DNA of 64,000 bases from Caenimonas sp. SL110. Lineage in GTDB: Bacteria; Pseudomonadota; Gammaproteobacteria; Burkholderiales; Burkholderiaceae_C. Below the pieces are notes generated by a model that did not search any database, had not been told where the DNA came from, and saw only the letters and a program-made list of their open reading frames with translations. This document shows positions 9,001 through 18,682 of the stretch, piece after piece. The stretch spans positions 111,874-175,873 of the forward strand of contig NZ_JANU01000004.1 in NCBI RefSeq assembly GCF_001044395.1. Direction: 5' to 3'. Numbering within the stretch: the first letter of the stretch is position 1; each line of letters begins with the position of its first letter. A program made the position numbers and the translations under genes.

Positions 9001-12000
9001 TCGTACGCGAGCTTGTGTCCCTGGTTGGCATTGATGTTTCCCGCCGCGTCGATGGCGTCCACCACCGTCTGGCGGTTCATCTTGTCGTACTGGAAGTAGC
9101 GATTGGTGTCGTTGGGTGTTTCGGTCAGGCCGTCGGTGTTGATGACGTGCGTGAACACACTCACCCTGTTGCCCGCCAGGTCGTAGTTCATGAGCACCTG
9201 CGAGTGCGTGTCGCCCACCCAGCGCAGGTTGCCGATGCTGTCGTAGCCCATGTGGTTGTTCTGGTAGACGACGCCGGCTTGCAGCACTTCCTCTGCGATC
9301 TTGTTGCCAGCCCAGTCCAGCGCGTAGGTCGTGGTCTTGGCGAGCGCCGCGTCCTGCACCTGGTTCAACTGCCCCGCCTGGTCGTATCCGTACGTGAGGT
9401 TCTGCCCGCGCGTGTTGGTGACCGAGCGCAACTGTTTCGCTGCGTCGTACTTGTAGGTGTAGACGGCAGCGCCGATGTCGGTGCGTGTGGTGACACGGCC
9501 GAAGTAGTCGTAGCTCCATTTGGCGGTGAGGTTGTTGCCGTCGGTCTCGGCGATCTTGCGGTCCTGCGTGTCGAACGCGTTGGTCTCGCGTACCGCGCCG
9601 CTGTTTTGTGTGGTGCGGATCACGTTGCCGCGCAGGTCGTATTGATACCGCGTCTTCTCGCCTGCGCCATTGGTCTGGCTCAGCATCCGGCCCGCCGCAT
9701 CCCACTCCATCGTCTCGGTGATGCTCGCTGTTGTCGAGGCAGTCAGCGTGACGCTGTCTCCCGAGCGGCCCGCGGTGTACACCTCGAACATCGCGGGCTC
9801 TGCGCCGATCGCCCGTGCCCAGTGCGTGACAGAGGTTTTGAGGCCGACCTTGTTGTACGCAAAGGTCGTGCGGTTGGCCATCGCGTCTATGGTTTCCTTT
9901 CGTTCACCGAACGCGTTGTAGCGATGCACGATGCGCCCGCCGTCGGCGTGGATTTCTTCGGCCAGGTTGCCCTGCGCGTCGAAGCGCTGGCGGTTGATGT
10001 TGCCGTTGCCGTCCTGCATGCCGACCTGTCGGCCCATCTTGTCGTAGTGGATGTGGCGTGTGGCGATGCTCACGTACAGGCCGCCTGCGCCCTCGATCGG
10101 CTGGTACTGCCGGATCATCTGGTTGCTTGCGTTGTAGTCGTACTTCGTCACCCATGCTGTGTTGCGCACGTCCGAGATGCTGGTGACATTGCCCCATCGG
10201 TCCACGCTCTGGTTGACGACGGGGCGCAGCTTCTGCGATGTGCCGTCGTACCCCTGCGCAGTCACGTTCGCAAGGCTTCCCGTGTACAGCGTGGTCTGCG
10301 TGCCGTTGGCCATCTTGCCCAGCACGCGAAACTGTGTCGCCGCCACATCGAAGCCGCGCAGGTCGAGCTGGTACTTGTCCCCGAAGTCGGCCCACAGTCC
10401 GTTGGTGGCGGGCATCGCTTCCCACGCGCTGGTCGATGAGCGCTTGATCTCAATCGACTGGCTGATGACGCCCGCGACCCGCTCTACCTCGATGACGTGG
10501 CTGGCTGTCGGCGCGGTTGGGCCGCTCTGGTTGCTTACCTCCACCCACACGCCAAAGTTGCTCTTCTTGTAGACCGTCACTCGCGTGATGCGGGCGACGC
10601 CGCCTTCTGCGGTGTTGTCCAGCGGGATGGCGATGACCGCGCCGGTGCTGCCTGCCTCTGACGTGAGGATGGACATGGCGCTGCGCGTGGCTGTGCTTTC
10701 GGAGATGCTGCCATCGGCGTTGGCGACCCTGGCGCGGTATTCGACGACTGCCTTTACTTCACCCGCGCCCAGGTTCGCGAGCGCACTCCATGCGAGCGTG
10801 ACCGAGCCCGCGCTCCAGCCCGAGAAGCTGTTGTATGCCCCGCCTGCGGTCACGGTGGCTGTGACGTTCGCGCTTCGCACCGCGACGTCGCTGTAGGTTT
10901 CGGCGCGTTGGGCCAGCGTCTGCTGCTTGACGCGACCCAGCGCGTCGTACTTCATGTCGATGCGGCGCAGCGCGGTGCTCGACGCGGCACTGCTGATGGT
11001 GGCCAGCGTGTAGGCGGTCTTGAGGTCGGAGTTGTCGTAGGCGTAGCCCGCGCTCGACAGTTCTGCCGTGCGGTTGCCCAGGCGGTCGTACAGAAAGATC
11101 TTGTCGATGCCGCCTTCATTGCTTCGCCAGAGCCGCCCGGCGCGGTCGTAGTCGAAGTACTCCTGTGTGCCTCCGGCCACGCCCTTCGCAACCGTTTCGC
11201 CGAACGCGTTGTATTTGAAGTCCGTCGTGGCGACGGTGGTAATGCTCGACTGGCTCACGATGGTCGCCTTGCCGTCCACCAGTTGGGTGTTCGACAGCGG
11301 AGCGCTCACCTTGATGAGCCGACCCAGCGCGTCGTACTGGTACGCGCGAAAGATGAGACCCGAACTTGCCGTTGTGCCCACCGTGGTCGCCACGGCCTGC
11401 CACTCCTTGGCGACGCGGCCATGCGCATCGAATGATGCGTAGCGGTGATTGCCCTGTGCGTCCTGGGTGTGCGTCGCATGGCCGGCTGCATCCAGATAGG
11501 TGAACGTGGTGCGGTCATTGGCCGTGTCCACGTTGGCGACCGGCTGCGCGCCTGCGATGGACGAAGCGCCCCGGGCGTGCTCGGTCTGCATGACGACATT
11601 GCCGAATGCGTCGCGGCTGTAGACCGTCAATGGTGTGAGAGCGGTCGATCCGTCTTCGCCTGCTCGCGCGGGCTGCGCGATGGCGGTCACGCGTCCGAGC
11701 GCGTCGTACCAGGTGTACGTGATGCCGTTGTCTGCGGCGACTTGCTGCACCAGGTTGCCAAGTGCGTCGTATTCGTAGCGGGTCGTGACGTCGCCCACGC
11801 CCGGAGCAAACGTGTCCGGGTCGGTGTACTCCACAGCCTTGCGCGTTTCACTCTTCTTGCGATTGAGCTTGTCGTAGGTGTAGGTGGTGCCGCGGTCTGC
11901 GGTGTCGATCACGGCAGCGGGCTGGCTGGTCGCGGTCGCACCGGAGACGGCCCGTGCGTATTCGGTCTGTTCCTGCAGGTTGCCGACCGCGTCATAGCTG

Positions 12001-15000
12001 TACCGGGTCAGGAAGCCGCCCGCATTCACGCTGGCTTTGAGCCGACCGGCCGCGTCGTAGTAGCTGAATTCGCTCACCACGCCTGTCGATATGTTCTTCG
12101 CGCGCGCGACCTGCACCGTTTCGCCGAACGCGTTGTAGGTGGTCGTTGTGAGTCTGGATGTGTTGTAGTACTGCGCCGCTTCCGAGTCCCAGATGTAGGC
12201 CGCCTCTTCAGTCAGGGTGCTGACGCGGCCCATGTTGTCGTAGCGGGTGGAGAGCGTGCGGTCGTTGGCCGCGTCGGTCACCAGCCGCGCTTCAAGCTGG
12301 GCCTGCGTGATGCTGGTGGCTGTGCCGAACGAAGTGATGGCCGTCGCAAGGCGCTTGAGCGAGGTGGCTTCGCCGAATGCGTTGTAGACGCGCTGGGTGA
12401 CGTAGCTCATCGCGTCGACGTCGTAGACCTCACTGCCTGCCGCGTCATAGACCTTGTAGGCCATCTTGCCAGCGACGTCCTTGTTGGCGACCGCGTTGCC
12501 CAGCGCGTCGTACCAGGTCTCGCTGACAAGGGACGTGAGCGCGAGTTCAGAGCGCGTGACGGTCTGCCCCTGTCCGTTGGTGGCGAGTGCAGCGTCGCTC
12601 TCTTGCGCATACACCGCGACCGGTGCAAAGCGTGTGCGCACCTGCCGGCCCGCCGCGTCGTATTCGTAGCGCGTCACGCGCTCTTCTGTCCGTCCGGCGG
12701 CCTCCTTGCGCGCGAACAGGTTGCCCAGCGCGTCGTATTCGAATGTCGTGCGCAAGACCGTCGGCGTCGGGCTGACAAAGCTGGTTTCGCTCAGCACGGC
12801 GACATCGACTGAGGGCGATCTTTCCTCGGTCATGCGTCCCGACGCGTCGTAGTCGTAGCTCCAGGTCGCGCCCTTGGCGTTGCTGAAGCTCTTGCGATTG
12901 CCCACGCCGTCGTACTCGTAGCTCTCCACCTGGCCGAGTGCATCGGTGGTGGTCTTGAGGCGGTTGGCGTTGTCGTAGCTGTAGCTGGTGGCGCGCTGTG
13001 CCAGCGGCGTGGGTATCTTCGACTTGAGTGCTGCCGGCAACGGTGTCGTGCCGATCGTGCCGTAGTCGGTGATCGGGTTCTCGTAGCGGATGGAAGTGCG
13101 CACGTTGCCCACGCCGTCATAGACAGTCTCTGTGGCAGCGCCTGTGCCGTCCACTGCCATCACGAGCCGGTTGGCCCCGTCCCAGGCCATGCGCGCGATG
13201 CGGTCGTTGGCCGCGTCTGCTGAGACGGTGATGGCGGTGAGCGTCACGCCTGCGCCGGTGGGCGTTGCCGTCTTGTTGCGCTGGATGCGCTGGGTGATGT
13301 TTCCGTTCGCGTCCAGGATGTTTTGCACGACCGCGCCTGCCGCATTCATGGTGTGCGTGAGGCGATTGGCCTTGTCATAGACGTAGTTGGTCAAGCGGTC
13401 CATGCCTGCGGTTGCGATCACCAGGGCGGGCGATGCGCCGGGTGCGATCCGCCTTGAATAGGCCGCTTGCTGGATCACATTGCCGTTGCGGTCATAGATG
13501 CGTCGCGTCACTGCTCCAGTGCCATCGGCGCTGTGGGTTGGGCGATTCGCACCGTCGTAGACGTTCATCACCTTCTGGTCGCTGGTGCTGGTTGTGGGCA
13601 GCACGGCGGTGGTGCCGGTGAACGACGACGGTGCAATCGTCGTCGCATACGCCAGCCGCTCGGTGACGTTCCCGGCCTTGTCGTACTTGAATGTGACGAC
13701 CGCGCCCGTGCCGTCGATGCTGTAGGTCACCCGATTGAAACTGTCGTAGAGCTTGCGTTCGCGTAGGTCCCTCGCATCGTCGGACACCAGGTTGACTGGG
13801 CAGCCGGGCGTCCAGCCGACCAGCGCATTGGCATAGGCGCGGCGCTCCACCACGTTGCCGTTGCCGTCATACACATATCGCACCACTTCGCCCGCACCGG
13901 TCGCTGTGGCGGTGAGACGGCCGTCGTTGTCATGGACGCGGTAGAGCGTCTGGTCGTCAGGGTCGGCGACGAGCTTGCCTGCCAGCTGCAGCGCAGTGGT
14001 CGTCGCCCCGACTCCCGTGACCGGGCGCGCGTAGCGGATGGTTTTGGTCAATCGACCTGCTGCGTCGTACTCGCTCGCCTGCACATTGCCCGCGCCGTCG
14101 ATCGTGTAGATGGGGCGGTTGTTGGCGTCGTCGATGCGGTAACTGGTGACGTTGTTCGCGTCCGTCACGCTCACCACGTTGTCATTGGCGTCGTAGCTGT
14201 AGCGGGTGGTGAGGTTGAGCTTGCCTTGCGCCGTGCCCGCATCGACCGTCTGCGCGATCCGGCGTCCGAGCTTGTCGAAAACATAGTCGGTCCTGCTGCC
14301 CATCGGGTCTGTTACCGACACCACGTTGCCCTGCGGGTCGTAGGCGTATTGGGTTTTCAGGGCCAGGCCGCCTGCGGCCGCGTCCACCGTCATCGACTGC
14401 AACTGGCCGTCCTTGTTGTAGGCGTATTGGGTCAGAGCCCCGTTCGGTTCGGTGACACTGATCTGGCGGCCCTGTGCATCGGCTGTATAGCTGGTGGCCA
14501 ATGCAAGGCCACCAGCGCCCGCATCGACCGTGCGCGTCCATTTGCGGTTCGCGTCGTCGTAGGTGATGGTGACGATCTTCGCGTTGCCATCGGTCTCGGT
14601 GAGCAGGCGCCCGGCACGGTCGTAGGTTCGCGAAGTGGTGACGCCGTCACGCGTCGTTGCTTCCAGACGGCCGTCCATGTCGTAGGCATAGGTCGTGGTG
14701 ATGCCGCGCGCATCGCGCACGCTCGCCGCCTGTCCATGGCGGTCCTGCGTCGTGACCAGTTGCAAGCCCTCGGGTGTTGTCACCGTGATCGTCCGGCTGG
14801 CCGTGTCGTAGCTGTACCCCGTGATCTTTTGCAGCGCATCGGTCTGCGTCAGCACCCGGCCGAACGCGTCGTAGCTTGTTGACGTGTCCGCTTGCAGCGG
14901 GCCAGTGACACTCACCTGCCGGCCCAGCCTGTCGTAGCTCACGATGCTGGCGGCGTTGGTGCCATCGACTGCCCTGTCGATGCGACCGAACGCGTCGTAG

Positions 15001-18000
15001 CTGGTCTCGCGTTTGCGGTTCAGGCCAGACGCATCTTCTGTGGTCCTGGTGGCGAATCCGCGCCGGTCGCGCGTGGTGCTGACGACGCGCGTGCCTGCTG
15101 TGCCCAGCGGGTCGATCCGCTCTATTTCTTCGCCAAACGCATTGAGCGTGTAGTCGGTGATGCTGGCCGATGCATCCTGTTTTTTGTCGAGCCCACCGGC
15201 CTTGTCATAGGTGTAGTCGACTCGCCAATCCTTGCCAGAATCGCGGATCGATGCAATGGCGGTGGTGAGCGTGGTGTTGACGAGACCGCCTGCCTTGGCA
15301 CCCGTGAGCAGCGCCAGATTGGCAGCGGAGATACCTGTCGCATAACGGATCCCGGCGGTCTTGTCGCCGAGCGCGTTGTACACGCTCTCCACGACTGCGC
15401 CCGTCGCGTTCACCGTGTGCGTGAGGCGTCCGTCTGCGTCGTAGAAGTAGAGCGTTCGCTGTCCGTTCGGGTCGGTCGTGCTCGTGCGACGGTCCGCATC
15501 GTCGTATGCGTGCACCCGGCTGTGTTGCAGTGCAATGGCCTGGGCCTGCGCCGGTGTTGCGGCCAGTTGCATCGCTGCATATCCCTCGCCTGTCAGTTCG
15601 CAGATCAGGCGGCCGCGCTCGTCGTATTGGTTGGCCAGCGTGGCTCTCGTTTCCTGCCAGGTGTTGACCGCGCGCAGCGTGAGCGTTCGATTGCCCATGC
15701 CGTCGTAGTCGTGCGTGGTGATCGTGCCCTGGTAGTCGATCTCTTTCTTGAGCTGGCCGACCTGGTTGTATTCGAAGAGCGTCTTGCGATCTTGCGTGCC
15801 TGCGACCGGCACCAGCGTCTGCACGGAGCTCGCAGGCGTGAACGGCGCCGTCACCTTGTTCTCGTATCGCATTTGCGCAAGCACGCGCCCGGCCATGTCG
15901 TAGGTGGTGCGGGTGAGGTAGCCCTGCGCATCGATCTCACCTTCGACGCGGCCGCTGCCATCGCGCAGCCAGGTGGTGAGCTGGTGCCCGGCGCCGTCAT
16001 CTGCGCTGGCGATCAAGGTGGCCAGCTGACCTGTTGCACGGTCGCTCGCAAGCGTCTGGTTCGCGTAACGCGTTGTCTGCACCAGGAGCCCCGTGCCGTC
16101 GTAGGCGTGCGTCTGCAGATAGCCTTCTGCGTCCAGGCTGGCGATGAGCAGGCCGTCGTTGTCGTAGAAGTTGCGGGTGATGCGGTCATCCGCTGCATTG
16201 GCGACCGGTGCAATCGCACTGGCTGGCGGCGTGTTGCCCAGCGCCGTGGTGACGATGGTGCTGGCATACCGGCGCGTTGCCATCAGCTGCGACGCGCCGT
16301 CGTAGTCGTACTGCGTCACCGCTCCCTGTGCGTCCACCATTTTTGACAGCCGCCCGGCGCTGTCATAGGCGCGCCATTGGCTGCGGTCAGTGGTTGATGC
16401 CGCCGCCGGGCGCACGGTGGCGATGGACGCATTGAGCCAGTTGCCGCTCGCATCCACCAGTCTGGAAAGGACTGCGGCAGTGCTGTAGGTCAGGCTGCGA
16501 GTCAGTCGATCAGCCCTGTCGTAGAAGTATTCGGTGAAGCTGCCGTCGCCGTCGATGGTGGCCTGTTGCCTACCCTGCGCGTCGTACAGGATGAAGCTGC
16601 GCACACCGGTCTCGTCAGTGGTCATCACCAGCCGGTTGGCCGCGTCCCAGGTGTAGCGTTTCACACCCAGGGCCACGCCCTGCAAGCGGGTCGAGACGGT
16701 GATGAGGTTTCCGGCCCTGTCCCACGCGCTGGTGGTGCTAAGGCCGTTGGCCTGGGTCACCGATGTAGTCGCGCCCGCGTCGTCGTAATCGGTGATGGTG
16801 CTGCGACCCAGCGCGTCGGTCGCTGTCTTCTGGCGGCCCAGTCCGTCGTAGCTGTAGCTGAATGCGACCCCGCTGCCATCGGTCACCGTCAGCAGTTGGC
16901 CCTGCGCGTTGTAGGTGTAGATCGCGGTGGCTTGCGTGGCGGCATCGCCTGTCGTGCCGTAGGTGGTTTCTTTCCACAGCTGCCCGCGCTCGTCGTAGCT
17001 TCTATCCGTGCGTGTGATGCCTGCGGCGGGTTGGGCCGCCGACCAGGCAAGCAAGGCCGGCTCCGTCATCGATCCTGCGTACGTCGCATCGAATGACTGT
17101 GTGCGCGTGCGCTCGCCGTATGCGTTGTACGTGTGCTGGGTGACGCGGCCCTGCGCTGTCACCACGAACGCCAGGCGTTGCGGTGCATCGGCCTTGTAGA
17201 TATAGCGGGTGGTGGTGCCTGCGCCGGGCTGCGACGCGGCCTGGGCCTTGTCTGCATCGGCGGCGTGATAGACCGTCTCGCTTTCGAGCTGGTTGCCTGC
17301 GGTGTACGTGCGCGCTAGCGAATTGCCGCCGGTGTCCCACTGCTGGGTCAGGTTGCCGAATGCGTCGTAGCGATATTGCGCATACGAGCCGTCGCCGTGG
17401 GTGACTTTTGTGAGGTCGCCGGTCAACGTGTCGTATTCGAACGCGCGCTCCAGCAGGCCGCCCTTGTCGATCTGCTTCAACTGTCCGGCTGCGTCGTACC
17501 TGAAGACCGTGAGCGAGCCTGCCGCGTCGGTCACCGTCGTCTGGTTGGCAACGCTGTAGTCGTAGTTCGTGGTGCGGCCCAGGCCGTCGGTGATGGATGT
17601 GACCTTGGCGTAGCCGCTCGCATCCACCGCGCCGTAGCCAAACGCAAGCGTGCTGCCGTCGCCCTGCGTGATCATCAGGAGCCGCTGGCTGCTCGCATCG
17701 ACGTAGTCGTAGTGCGTGACCCAGCTTTTGCTGTCGGTCGCGTCCGCTGGCGTGAGGTCCACCCGCACGTCGGACAGGCGACGGGCGCTGTCGTAGCTGT
17801 AGCTCGTGCGCGTCGTGAAGGTCGCGCTGCCCGACGCGCTGGCGGTGATTTCGCTGAGGTCTCCGCTGGCGTTGTACTTGTACGTGAGCACCTCGCCGTT
17901 GGCCGCGTTCATCGACTCCAGCCGGCCCTGCGCGTTGTATGCATAGGTCACGGCGTTCGAGTCCGCATCCAGCGTCTTGACCAGTCTGCCCGCCTGGTCG

Positions 18001-18485
18001 TAGCGCTCTACAAGGCCGGTTGACCCATCTCTCCAGACGAATTGGCTTAGCGCGCTGTCCCAGCCTACCGAGTCGTGCGCGCCGCCGCCCGCGGTCGTGA
18101 TGTAGAGCGCTCGCGCCGCATCCCATGTGTAGGTCGCTTCGGCACCGTCGTGGTCCGCGCGGATGATCGTGCCCGGCCCTGCGTGCAGCGGCCCGACGAT
18201 TCGCTGACGCGTGGAGCCCACGGCCCATGCGTCCTGAACCCCCGCATTGAACTTGCCGCGGCTGTTGTAGGTACGAACAACCGACAGGTCCGAGCCCCGG
18301 CTCGCAATAAATTCATCCTGGCCCTGCACGACCAGGTTGCCCGTCACGGCGTTGACATACACCCGCTCAGATATTTGTTCGCCGCGGCGACCCGCCGTCG
18401 GTGCGCCCTCGGAGCCGTTTTGCCCCAGCGTTGACAAGGACGTGAGCGACAGCCCCAGGCTGTTGCCGGCAACTATTGCAGCCAT
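6099..18485 (-). CDS. Giant Rhs/YD-repeat protein with LysM and C-terminal class-3 lipase toxin domain
   Basis: 4128 residues. An N-terminal segment (1-60; GNSLGLSLTSLSTLGQNG) has no signal peptide. Dense YD repeats of the form YDxxGRL run from about residue 60 to 3430 and should build the large Rhs shell. A non-YD, beta-rich segment interrupts them at about 2530-2760. A LysM domain follows (about 3453-3501, YVVRSGDTLRSIAQQAYGD), then a linker with GDTTPYMPPKP. A hydrophobic, Gly/Ala-rich stretch (about 3535-3660) may serve in translocation. The C-terminal 200 residues look like a class-3 lipase: YANRGTDERKDWSHN, nucleophile Ser3978 in GHSLGG, and probable triad His4110 in ALHSMTYV. The acid residue is unsure; Glu4031 in VRGELL is a candidate. 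No PAAR domain, VgrG-type adaptor or canonical Rhs core closing motif is seen. Exported immunity candidates lie downstream. A phospholipase acting on the periplasmic face of target membranes is the best inference. Confidence 0.9.
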   Translation of the reverse strand: MAAIVAGNSLGLSLTSLSTLGQNGSEGAPTAGRRGEQISERVYVNAVTGNLVVQGQDEFIASRGSDLSVVRTYNSRGKFNAGVQDAWAVGSTRQRIVGPLHAGPGTIIRADHDGAEATYTWDAARALYITTAGGGAHDSVGWDSALSQFVWRDGSTGLVERYDQAGRLVKTLDADSNAVTYAYNAQGRLESMNAANGEVLTYKYNASGDLSEITASASGSATFTTRTSYSYDSARRLSDVRVDLTPADATDSKSWVTHYDYVDASSQRLLMITQGDGSTLAFGYGAVDASGYAKVTSITDGLGRTTNYDYSVANQTTVTDAAGSLTVFRYDAAGQLKQIDKGGLLERAFEYDTLTGDLTKVTHGDGSYAQYRYDAFGNLTQQWDTGGNSLARTYTAGNQLESETVYHAADADKAQAASQPGAGTTTRYIYKADAPQRLAFVVTAQGRVTQHTYNAYGERTRTQSFDATYAGSMTEPALLAWSAAQPAAGITRTDRSYDERGQLWKETTYGTTGDAATQATAIYTYNAQGQLLTVTDGSGVAFSYSYDGLGRQKTATDALGRSTITDYDDAGATTSVTQANGLSTTSAWDRAGNLITVSTRLQGVALGVKRYTWDAANRLVMTTDETGVRSFILYDAQGRQQATIDGDGSFTEYFYDRADRLTRSLTYSTAAVLSRLVDASGNWLNASIATVRPAAASTTDRSQWRAYDSAGRLSKMVDAQGAVTQYDYDGASQLMATRRYASTIVTTALGNTPPASAIAPVANAADDRITRNFYDNDGLLIASLDAEGYLQTHAYDGTGLLVQTTRYANQTLASDRATGQLATLIASADDGAGHQLTTWLRDGSGRVEGEIDAQGYLTRTTYDMAGRVLAQMRYENKVTAPFTPASSVQTLVPVAGTQDRKTLFEYNQVGQLKKEIDYQGTITTHDYDGMGNRTLTLRAVNTWQETRATLANQYDERGRLICELTGEGYAAMQLAATPAQAQAIALQHSRVHAYDDADRRTSTTDPNGQRTLYFYDADGRLTHTVNATGAVVESVYNALGDKTAGIRYATGISAANLALLTGAKAGGLVNTTLTTAIASIRDSGKDWRVDYTYDKAGGLDKKQDASASITDYTLNAFGEEIERIDPLGTAGTRVVSTTRDRRGFATRTTEDASGLNRKRETSYDAFGRIDRAVDGTNAASIVSYDRLGRQVSVTGPLQADTSTSYDAFGRVLTQTDALQKITGYSYDTASRTITVTTPEGLQLVTTQDRHGQAASVRDARGITTTYAYDMDGRLEATTRDGVTTSRTYDRAGRLLTETDGNAKIVTITYDDANRKWTRTVDAGAGGLALATSYTADAQGRQISVTEPNGALTQYAYNKDGQLQSMTVDAAAGGLALKTQYAYDPQGNVVSVTDPMGSRTDYVFDKLGRRIAQTVDAGTAQGKLNLTTRYSYDANDNVVSVTDANNVTSYRIDDANNRPIYTIDGAGNVQASEYDAAGRLTKTIRYARPVTGVGATTTALQLAGKLVADPDDQTLYRVHDNDGRLTATATGAGEVVRYVYDGNGNVVERRAYANALVGWTPGCPVNLVSDDARDLRERKLYDSFNRVTYSIDGTGAVVTFKYDKAGNVTERLAYATTIAPSSFTGTTAVLPTTSTSDQKVMNVYDGANRPTHSADGTGAVTRRIYDRNGNVIQQAAYSRRIAPGASPALVIATAGMDRLTNYVYDKANRLTHTMNAAGAVVQNILDANGNITQRIQRNKTATPTGAGVTLTAITVSADAANDRIARMAWDGANRLVMAVDGTGAATETVYDGVGNVRTSIRYENPITDYGTIGTTPLPAALKSKIPTPLAQRATSYSYDNANRLKTTTDALGQVESYEYDGVGNRKSFSNAKGATWSYDYDASGRMTEERSPSVDVAVLSETSFVSPTPTVLRTTFEYDALGNLFARKEAAGRTEERVTRYEYDAAGRQVRTRFAPVAVYAQESDAALATNGQGQTVTRSELALTSLVSETWYDALGNAVANKDVAGKMAYKVYDAAGSEVYDVDAMSYVTQRVYNAFGEATSLKRLATAITSFGTATSITQAQLEARLVTDAANDRTLSTRYDNMGRVSTLTEEAAYIWDSEAAQYYNTSRLTTTTYNAFGETVQVARAKNISTGVVSEFSYYDAAGRLKASVNAGGFLTRYSYDAVGNLQEQTEYARAVSGATATSQPAAVIDTADRGTTYTYDKLNRKKSETRKAVEYTDPDTFAPGVGDVTTRYEYDALGNLVQQVAADNGITYTWYDALGRVTAIAQPARAGEDGSTALTPLTVYSRDAFGNVVMQTEHARGASSIAGAQPVANVDTANDRTTFTYLDAAGHATHTQDAQGNHRYASFDAHGRVAKEWQAVATTVGTTASSGLIFRAYQYDALGRLIKVSAPLSNTQLVDGKATIVSQSSITTVATTDFKYNAFGETVAKGVAGGTQEYFDYDRAGRLWRSNEGGIDKIFLYDRLGNRTAELSSAGYAYDNSDLKTAYTLATISSAASSTALRRIDMKYDALGRVKQQTLAQRAETYSDVAVRSANVTATVTAGGAYNSFSGWSAGSVTLAWSALANLGAGEVKAVVEYRARVANADGSISESTATRSAMSILTSEAGSTGAVIAIPLDNTAEGGVARITRVTVYKKSNFGVWVEVSNQSGPTAPTASHVIEVERVAGVISQSIEIKRSSTSAWEAMPATNGLWADFGDKYQLDLRGFDVAATQFRVLGKMANGTQTTLYTGSLANVTAQGYDGTSQKLRPVVNQSVDRWGNVTSISDVRNTAWVTKYDYNASNQMIRQYQPIEGAGGLYVSIATRHIHYDKMGRQVGMQDGNGNINRQRFDAQGNLAEEIHADGGRIVHRYNAFGERKETIDAMANRTTFAYNKVGLKTSVTHWARAIGAEPAMFEVYTAGRSGDSVTLTASTTASITETMEWDAAGRMLSQTNGAGEKTRYQYDLRGNVIRTTQNSGAVRETNAFDTQDRKIAETDGNNLTAKWSYDYFGRVTTRTDIGAAVYTYKYDAAKQLRSVTNTRGQNLTYGYDQAGQLNQVQDAALAKTTTYALDWAGNKIAEEVLQAGVVYQNNHMGYDSIGNLRWVGDTHSQVLMNYDLAGNRVSVFTHVINTDGLTETPNDTNRYFQYDKMNRQTVVDAIDAAGNINANQGHKLAYDLNGNRTTDTFYGRIVNKVYKNGDPEQFDYKASTALGQLTETYQYDALNRLTSIQRSDGHLFGQVDGEPDPQIDARKYDMASRVTQTGGADWLPANYLKELYGRDANGNAISGNGSRRRETCYNADGQQVVQVVKHNGGGIDYRQISDTFDGAGNLTAYRVLNSATNNYGVVMRALDGYREASVSGTSTAFEPGTSTSNYDANGHLRSVTQPGQVDRTYINDNNGQVLATMHGTKLMRQLIVNGEVLGQYGSGVDSATPRSATGEVVYDNNIAEFQLGYRSITPTYPLAAPGAYVVRSGDTLRSIAQQAYGDSRRWFQIADANGIQGDSDLRVGLTLNLPNLVGGAHNGAADFQPYDPSRMVGDTTPYMPPKPADKNVFGELLMIVVAIAMSVMLPGMAGAILGSLASQTVGIAAGVQEFYDLKQVAMAGLTAGVSMGMANLLPANSWLAGTGWGPAAARAAMASTITQGVATAVGWQKTISWKGIVATAGGAAVGNVVGNALGKAWGGSAGGNFAADVATRLAASGTAAVLRGGKVQVAQVVVDAFGNAVRGAAVEELQGQGPWSDANYRNGGDVQDDIVGETAAFHRLVAAGAAEQTAQRYAQQFREIYADPSEPVNFGRGSTTALTQQFRTPPSDTEQARAYAHVLAMPGRTVEDAWFIAKDVAHRQRLDVVGTTIAEMRIVEPNNPQIATLERQHRLGVLALVNRDVYFKNQINELLPNGIERVTSAIELARANLTPEALVDPRTGYFAALYHNQNDGSYIYANRGTDERKDWSHNFLQIAVGQSRQYAQALDNADFILQSAIGNRVTFTGHSLGGGLAAAQAFNTGIRGVTFNAAGLNPQTLGVAGLQRMMSNPELVQAHYVRGELLNTLQLDGPALGSTLLGTLGSPMSGAAAYAWLSKLPRAAGMQLAMNAVEQPTYNYRSNTWTPGATFTSRLPTTALALHSMTYVLNSVMQPMLKGKP

Positions 18486-18682
18486 TCGTTTGCTTTCTTT
18501 GAGTTATAGGAAAAAGGACTCCCGTTGACTCACTTATCGGCACCGCAATGGGCTTGTTTAGGAAAAGATGAAAATAGTTGGTCCTGCAGGCGTGAAGCCG
18601 CGAAGGTGCGGGCTTGCAATACCGCTGCGCCGCCCTCAAATCCCTACAATTCAGTCAAGAAAAACACGAAGGCAATAGGGCC
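18486..18682. promoter_or_regulatory. Divergent intergenic region between the Rhs toxin and gshA
   Basis: This region must hold promoters for both directions. For gshA, TACAAT at 18645-18650 is a reasonable -10 box, 32 bases before the ATG, but no good -35 stands 16-18 bases upstream. On the toxin side CCTATAAC occurs about 20 bases before the ATG, with no Shine-Dalgarno better than AAAGAAAG. The stretch is more AT-rich than its surroundings. It marks the right border of the island. Confidence 0.4.

Noticed and set aside
8811..10439. Long plus-strand ORF (542 codons) antisense to the Rhs gene
   Set aside because: Periodic codon pattern of the YD repeats keeps the antisense frame open. The peptide has no family features and is full of Val/Ala/Arg shadow composition. 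Similar frames at 7188-8726, 11445-12812 and 14892-16346 were rejected for the same reason.
6100..18400. Regularly spaced short motif (GTCGTA-type every 60-70 bases), CRISPR-like at first glance
   Set aside because: The period follows the 20-22-residue YD repeat of the Rhs protein, the units are degenerate, and the frame is open throughout.
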